Assembly: GCA_031267815.1 (NCBI GenBank)
Contig: JAIRYI010000103.1
Location: 19,755-83,754, forward strand
DNA from: Desulfarculales bacterium
Lineage (GTDB): Bacteria; Desulfobacterota; Desulfarculia; Desulfarculales; Desulfarculaceae
DNA length: 64,000 nucleotides
Direction: 5' to 3'
Shown: positions 60,440 through 64,000 of the stretch, one piece after another
How positions within the stretch are numbered: the stretch's first letter is position 1
Layout of the letters: every line of letters starts with the position of its first letter
The notes under the pieces: generated by a model
What the model was told of the DNA's origin: nothing
Seen by the model: the letters and a program-made list of their open reading frames with translations, nothing else
Databases searched by the model: none
Position numbers and translations under genes: made by a program

Positions 60440-60619
60440 CTACGCTTTTCTGGGCTGACTGAATCCATATGAAATAGCATACTTCGTGAGAAAGTCTGAA
60501 GCAATAATCTTTACGCGCTCAAATTTTCGCTTCTTGTTGCGGTGCCGTAAAAAGTCGTTTGACCGGAACCGTCCATATTGGTGAGGAATTCCAAGATGAG
60601 TATTCTTGTTAGAAGTCAT
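60440..60619 (-). CDS. Small basic hypothetical protein (59 aa)
   Basis: A frame from ATG 60619 encodes a Lys/Arg/His-rich protein (FLRHRNKKRKFERVKIIASD) with a hydrophobic-aromatic end (KYAISYGFSQPRKA). The start codon lies inside a palindrome (60607-60638 region) and no clear Shine-Dalgarno sequence is present. It may be a fragment of a larger gene. No family was recognised. Confidence 0.35.
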   Translation of the reverse strand: MTSNKNTHLGIPHQYGRFRSNDFLRHRNKKRKFERVKIIASDFLTKYAISYGFSQPRKA

Positions 60620-60747
60620 TTATGAAATGACTTCTAACGCCGGACATGCTGTCCTGCGTTGCCGCCATAGCGGCGGGAACGATCCCAAAACTTCAGCTTT
60701 GGAGCGATATGATCCTCATAAATCACCTGGCAGGTGATTTATGAAAT
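60608..60747. repeat. Paired palindromes in the islet
   Basis: GTTAGAAGTCATT with AATGACTTCTAAC (13-bp arms, loop 5) starts at 60608. ATAAATCACCTG with CAGGTGATTTAT (12-bp arms, one-base centre) lies near 60717-60741. Both are followed by ATGAAATGA-like sequence, so they appear to be related units. No gene is seen between them and fprA. Confidence 0.6.
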
Positions 60748-60820
60748 GAACTCTAGTCAATTTATACATACGCCATAATAAATATAATATTTTAAACTAG
60801 TTAAATTCACATAGTTAACA

Positions 60821-62020
60821 TTATTCAAAGCGGTAATTTTTCACCTCCTGAGCCACCCGGCCACCCAATTCATAGCAGGACCGCAACACCTCGCGGGTGG
60901 GAACCCATTGGTGGCGCAAACCTTGGTCGGCCAATTGGAAATTCATATTTTCCAGACACTCGTTCATTTGCCGGACCGCCTCACCGCTCCAGCCATAGGA
61001 ACCAAACGCGGCCCCGATTTTTTTGCCCGGCTTCAGGCCTCTCAGATAGCTCAAAAAGTCAGCCATCTGGGGCATAAACTGATTGTTAAGAGTGGGAGAA
61101 CCCAGGACCAGGCCCCGGGCTTCCAGAAAATCGGCGATTATATCGCTGCGATGGTTTAGTTCCAGACGGTACTGGCGCACGTCAAGACCCGCGTCAGCCA
61201 GGCCGTGAGTTATCTGGGCCGCCATCTTTTCCGTACTTTTCCACATGCTTTCGTAAACCACCAGAACCCGGTTGCCGGCCTGACAATCTGACCATTTCGC
61301 GTAGGCTGAAATTATCTGTCCGGGATTTTTACGCCATATCACTCCGTGATCGGGCGCGATCATATCAAAATCCCATTTGAGATCAACTACCGTTTTAATT
61401 ATTTTCTGCACCAAAGGCGAATAAGGCCACAAAATATTGGCATAATATTTAGCCGCCTGACCCATGAGCCGGCTGTTGTCCACCTCGTCGTCAAAACGTT
61501 CCACCGTGGCGAGATGTTCGCCGAAGGCGTCATTACTGATTAGAAGTTTTTCATCCGGTAAATAAGCCAGCATGCTGTCCGGCCAGTGCAGCATCCGCGC
61601 TTCCTGGAAGATAACTTTACGGTTGCCCAGCATTACCTCCTCACCGCTTTTCACCACCTGATAAGGCCATTCGCTGTAATGATAATGTCCGGCCAGGGCT
61701 TTCTGCCCCATATCGGAACAGAAGATCTTTTCCGGTTTGATTATCTCCACCAGTTGGGGAATAGCGCCTGAATGATCCGGCTCCACATGATTGACTACCA
61801 GATAATCAATTTTGGAGGGGTCGATGATTTCCGAGATTCTGGCTATGAGAGTATCAGTGTATTCATTTTTTACGCCGTCAAATAAGGTAATTTTATCACC
61901 GACCATCAGATAGGAATTATAGGTGGTGCCTTCCCAGGTGGAATATCCGTGAAAGTCACGGATATTCCAATCCACCGCCCCAACCCAGTAAATTCCTTTT
62001 TTGAGTTCCACCAGTTTCAT
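60821..62020 (-). CDS. Flavodiiron protein, rubredoxin:oxygen oxidoreductase
   Basis: The 399-residue protein has an N-terminal metallo-beta-lactamase-like diiron domain with H78, E80, D82 and H83 in NHVEPDHSG and a C-terminal flavodoxin domain (about 253-395; VLVVYESMWKSTEKMAAQI, GSPTLNNQFMPQMADFL, GAAFGSYGWSGEAV). It reduces oxygen to water (some members NO) with electrons from rubredoxin. Rubredoxin is the gene just upstream in the same direction, as in sulfate reducers. Its last 117 bp are duplicated at 58361. Confidence 0.94.
   Translation of the reverse strand: MKLVELKKGIYWVGAVDWNIRDFHGYSTWEGTTYNSYLMVGDKITLFDGVKNEYTDTLIARISEIIDPSKIDYLVVNHVEPDHSGAIPQLVEIIKPEKIFCSDMGQKALAGHYHYSEWPYQVVKSGEEVMLGNRKVIFQEARMLHWPDSMLAYLPDEKLLISNDAFGEHLATVERFDDEVDNSRLMGQAAKYYANILWPYSPLVQKIIKTVVDLKWDFDMIAPDHGVIWRKNPGQIISAYAKWSDCQAGNRVLVVYESMWKSTEKMAAQITHGLADAGLDVRQYRLELNHRSDIIADFLEARGLVLGSPTLNNQFMPQMADFLSYLRGLKPGKKIGAAFGSYGWSGEAVRQMNECLENMNFQLADQGLRHQWVPTREVLRSCYELGGRVAQEVKNYRFE
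60831..60947. repeat. 117-bp direct repeat, right copy (within fprA)
   Basis: This is the copy in frame with the flavodiiron gene. It differs from the left copy (58361-58477) at two positions. Confidence 0.9.
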
Positions 62021-62044
62021 CTTCCTCCCTTTCGGTATGAATCA

Positions 62045-62081
62045 GGCCCGGCTTCCGGGCGACGCTCCGCGAAGCCGGGCC
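62045..62081. terminator. Hairpin between rubredoxin and flavodiiron genes
   Basis: GGCCCGGCTT (62045-62054) pairs with AAGCCGGGCC (62072-62081), loop 17 nt. On the minus strand no T run follows, so it may be an mRNA-processing or attenuation hairpin that lowers flavodiiron expression relative to rubredoxin. Confidence 0.5.
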
Positions 62082-62092
62082 TTCTTTTGTGT

Positions 62093-62251
62093 TTATTCGG
62101 CACTGAAGTCATCTTTGGAAGCGCCGCACAAAGGACAGGTCCAACCGGCGGGAATATCCTCAAAAGGAGTGCCTGGAGCTATTCCGCTTTCTTTATCTCC
62201 GTCAGCCGGATCATATACATAACCGCAAAGGTTACAAACATATTTTTTCAT
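62093..62251 (-). CDS. Rubredoxin
   Basis: The 52-residue one-iron electron carrier has both CxxC(G) knuckles, [11 protein letters not shown] and [13 protein letters not shown], and the usual central DIPAGW. It passes electrons to the flavodiiron protein downstream and probably to desulfoferrodoxin and rubrerythrin. The start at 62251 (MKKYVC) is chosen because it gives the standard length; the longer frame has no domain support. Confidence 0.97.
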   Translation of the reverse strand: MKKYVCNLCGYVYDPADGDKESGIAPGTPFEDIPAGWTCPLCGASKDDFSAE

Positions 62252-62277
62252 TATTAAGCTCCCGGAAAAATTAAAGT

Positions 62278-62658
62278 TTAATTTTCTGCTTTCCACAGCC
62301 CGTGCAGGTTGCAGTATTCTCTGGCTTCCACCTTGGCATCGTTCAATTTAAAAACCCCTTCGGGTTTCTGGCCGGGTTTGAGATACTGTTTATAAACCGC
62401 ATCTCCCGCCTTCAGCTCGATCCATTCTATATAATGTTTTTCTTCCATCGGGTGTTCCACACCGCCTACTTTCACGGTATAGCCGTCCCCGGTTTTTTCA
62501 ATCACCGGCACATGTTTTTCCTTAGCCGCGTCCACGGTGTTGGCGGTGATCAAACTCATGGCTTTACCGCAGCAACTGATTTCCCCCGCCCCATTACGGA
62601 CAACTTCAACCATGCTACCGCAGGATCCGCATTTTAAAATTTGCAGCCGTTCTGACAT
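62278..62658 (-). CDS. dfx: Desulfoferrodoxin (superoxide reductase)
   Basis: The 126-residue protein has the N-terminal desulforedoxin-like iron site ([17 protein letters not shown]) and the C-terminal superoxide-reducing iron site ([16 protein letters not shown] and CNLHGLWK). It reduces superoxide to hydrogen peroxide without making oxygen; rubrerythrin then removes the peroxide. The start codon 62658 has GGAGATG upstream. Two-centre desulfoferrodoxins are typical of sulfate-reducing bacteria. Confidence 0.96.
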   Translation of the reverse strand: MSERLQILKCGSCGSMVEVVRNGAGEISCCGKAMSLITANTVDAAKEKHVPVIEKTGDGYTVKVGGVEHPMEEKHYIEWIELKAGDAVYKQYLKPGQKPEGVFKLNDAKVEAREYCNLHGLWKAEN

Positions 62659-62704
62659 CAACTCATCTCCTCAAAATTAACAGTGTTTTTAAACCGGCCC
62701 CAAG

Positions 62705-63280
62705 CTACCAGTTTTCAGCCCTGATTTCAAAATAATCACGGGGATGAGCGCAAGCCGGACACTGAGCGGGCGCTTCCGTTCCTTCAAAAGTCCATCCGCA
62801 GTTGCGGCAACGCCAGGCTACGGGGGAAGGTTTTTTAAACACCGTTGCGTTTTTAATGTTATCGGCCAGGGCTAAAAAGCGTTTTTCGTGAAAAGCTTCG
62901 GCAATGGCAATATTGGAAAATATCGCGGCTATATCATTGAACCCTTCTTCGCGGGCAATTTTGGCAAACTCAGGATACATAACCACCGTCTCATGATGTT
63001 CGCCGGCCGCGGATTCCCGCAGATTGGCCTGGGTATCCCCTATGATTCCGGCCGGGAAGGAAGCGGTAATTTCTATTTCGCCTCCTTCCAGAATCTTAAA
63101 CAAGCGCTTGGCATGTTCTTTCTCCTGATCCGCTGTTTCCGTAAAAACGAAAGCGGCCTGACGGAAACCGTCCTTCTCCGCCTGGCGGGCAAAAAAGCTG
63201 TACCGGTTACGCGCCTGAGATTCACCGGCAAACGCGGCCAGCAAATTATTTTCTGTTTTAGTGCCTTTGATTCTGGACAT
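62705..63280 (-). CDS. rbr: Rubrerythrin
   Basis: The 191-residue peroxidase has the diiron four-helix domain (AFAGESQARNRYSFFA; ETADQEKEHAKRLF; IAEAFHEKRF) and a C-terminal rubredoxin-like domain (CRNCGWTFEG, CPACAHPRDYF). It reduces hydrogen peroxide to water with electrons from rubredoxin. The start at 63280 follows AAAAGGAG; an upstream extension overlaps the regulator gene and is not used. Confidence 0.96.
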   Translation of the reverse strand: MSRIKGTKTENNLLAAFAGESQARNRYSFFARQAEKDGFRQAAFVFTETADQEKEHAKRLFKILEGGEIEITASFPAGIIGDTQANLRESAAGEHHETVVMYPEFAKIAREEGFNDIAAIFSNIAIAEAFHEKRFLALADNIKNATVFKKPSPVAWRCRNCGWTFEGTEAPAQCPACAHPRDYFEIRAENW

Positions 63281-63333
63281 AATTACTCCTTTTTTTATTC
63301 GAACTGCGTCATTTATAATTCCATAAAAATAAA

Positions 63334-63726
63334 TCAGAAACCAACTTCCCGGGCACAGCAATTTCTGCAATAGCCCACAAATTCCAAATTATGCCCGCAT
63401 ACCTGAGCCTGACATAATTTGGCCGCCGCCTCCTCCAGAGTGCTGCCCATGACAGGAAGATCCACATCTTCCACACTGCCGCAACGCAGGCAGCGCAAGT
63501 GATAATGGCGGCTGACCGCGGCGTCGAAGCGCATTTCCTCTCCACCAACGTCTATTCTGGCTATAGCCCCCGATCGGGAGAGGATATCCAGATTGCGGTA
63601 TACAGTCCCCAAACTTATATGGGGCATGCGCCGGCGCACCATGGTGCAGAGTTCCGCAGCCGTGGGGTGAGTGTTAACTTTCCCCAACTCTTCCAAAATA
63701 ACTTGGCGCTGTCTGGTTTTTCTCAT
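63334..63726 (-). CDS. Fur-family regulator, PerR-like
   Basis: The 130-residue regulator has the winged-helix domain (RQRQVILEELGKVNTHPTAA; SLGTVYRNLDIL) and a dimerisation domain with two CxxC pairs (RCLRCGS, YCRNCCA) for structural zinc and HYHLRC for the regulatory metal. Heading an operon of rubrerythrin, superoxide reductase, rubredoxin and flavodiiron protein, it should be a peroxide sensor that represses them and itself. A PerR-type rather than Fur-type role is inferred from context. Confidence 0.88.
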   Translation of the reverse strand: MRKTRQRQVILEELGKVNTHPTAAELCTMVRRRMPHISLGTVYRNLDILSRSGAIARIDVGGEEMRFDAAVSRHYHLRCLRCGSVEDVDLPVMGSTLEEAAAKLCQAQVCGHNLEFVGYCRNCCAREVGF

Positions 63727-64000
63727 ATTTTCAAGAAATTATCAATTTAGTAATCTTTACTATTTAATATTATTTAACTATAGACAAATGCCGTAAATTT
63801 GTCAAGGGGGATTTGAGGCCCCGGAAAAACCGAAAAAGTCTCTATTTGAGACCTGTTGCATATTTAAATATGCAACAGGTCTCTCGCCTTTGGCTATTTT
63901 ATGGCATAACAAACAGCGGACGGCAAGGTGTTTTGGGAATAAAAAGCGGTTTCTTGTGTTTGGTACATTGAGGCGAAGTGCCGTAAATTCAATCCCAGAG
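63727..64000. promoter_or_regulatory. Upstream region of the oxygen-defence operon, with palindromic repeat C
   Basis: An AT-rich segment (63730-63795) holds near-palindromes such as TTTAATATTATTTAA that could be Fur/PerR boxes and the promoter. A perfect 36-bp palindrome at 63848-63883, starting GAGACCTGTTGC and centred on ATTTAAAT, is the cleanest member of the repeat family also found at 22.1 and 24.5 kb. No gene is seen to the window end. Confidence 0.6.

Larger units (their letters stand above)
58478..60947. mobile_element. Islet inserted at the 3' end of the flavodiiron gene
   Basis: The 2.4-kb segment lies between two direct copies of the fprA 3' end, as after site-specific integration into a gene end or after a tandem duplication. 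It carries an AlbA_2/ATPase regulator, a small HTH protein, a HEPN-like remnant and a small basic frame. A 15-bp repeat ATTATGGACAGACCC is found at its left edge (58478-58492) and again at 60113-60127. No integrase is visible. Confidence 0.6.

Noticed and set aside
1..64000. CRISPR arrays, tRNA and rRNA genes
   Set aside because: No regularly spaced repeat series, cloverleaf-like gene or rRNA segment was noticed on either strand; a tRNA missed by eye cannot be fully excluded.

Overview
The window looks like the chromosome of an anaerobic, Gram-negative, sulfate-reducer-like bacterium, most plausibly a member of the Desulfobacterota (old Deltaproteobacteria). This is inferred from the oxygen-defence operon (PerR-type Fur regulator, rubrerythrin, desulfoferrodoxin, rubredoxin, flavodiiron oxygen reductase), an H+-pumping membrane pyrophosphatase, the xerC-hslV-hslU order and heptose-based surface glycans. 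No rRNA, tRNA or CRISPR array was seen, so the assignment rests on gene content only.

1-18.0 kb: a Mu-like (transposable) prophage. A CI-like repressor and a divergent Cro/Ner-like gene are followed by an antirepressor, small early genes, a MuA-type DDE transposase, a MuB-type ATPase, Gam, an HU homologue and GemA, then a lysis cassette (holin-like, transglycosylase, overlapping spanin pair) and the small and large terminase. The next two morphogenesis genes expected after the terminase, portal and Mu F-like head protein, lie instead at the other end on the opposite strand, so the prophage is rearranged. The prophage abuts a birA gene that lacks its C-terminal domain. Two oddities are a protein that carries only the MuA end-binding region, and a two-hairpin RNA element present twice with covarying stems.

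18.8-34.9 kb: host genes. An Fe-type alcohol dehydrogenase/aldehyde dehydrogenase pair lies behind two tandem aromatic-residue leader peptides, each with its own attenuator. A medium-chain/branched-chain type acyl-CoA synthetase lies behind a valine-rich leader peptide and attenuator. Between and after them are MarC, an M18 aminopeptidase, a DUF1848 protein, a membrane transglycosylase, a purine nucleoside phosphorylase, a K+-independent pyrophosphatase and xerC-hslVU. Large palindromic repeats mark several intergenic gaps.

34.9-56.2 kb: an all-minus surface-glycan cluster. GC-rich outer genes encode a GDP-heptose type pathway (GmhA, HddA-like kinase, fused nucleotidyltransferase/GmhB phosphatase, epimerase), glycosyltransferases and an ABC flippase. 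An AT-rich inner block (about 41.2-53.7 kb) encodes a NeuB-like synthase with a cupin tail, a NeuA-like cytidylyltransferase, a GT29 sialyltransferase-like protein, methyltransferases, a radical SAM protein and glycosyltransferases. Long G/C homopolymers occur inside the NeuB-like gene and upstream of the kinase, suggesting phase variation. A dead IS3-family element sits at the downstream end.

57.0-60.8 kb: an accessory patch with an intact Phd/PIN pair, an IS3 scrap, a RelE toxin whose antitoxin has lost its start, and a small islet (AlbA_2/ATPase regulator, HTH protein, HEPN remnant) bounded by 117-bp direct repeats of the 3' end of the flavodiiron gene. 60.8-63.7 kb is the oxygen-defence operon.
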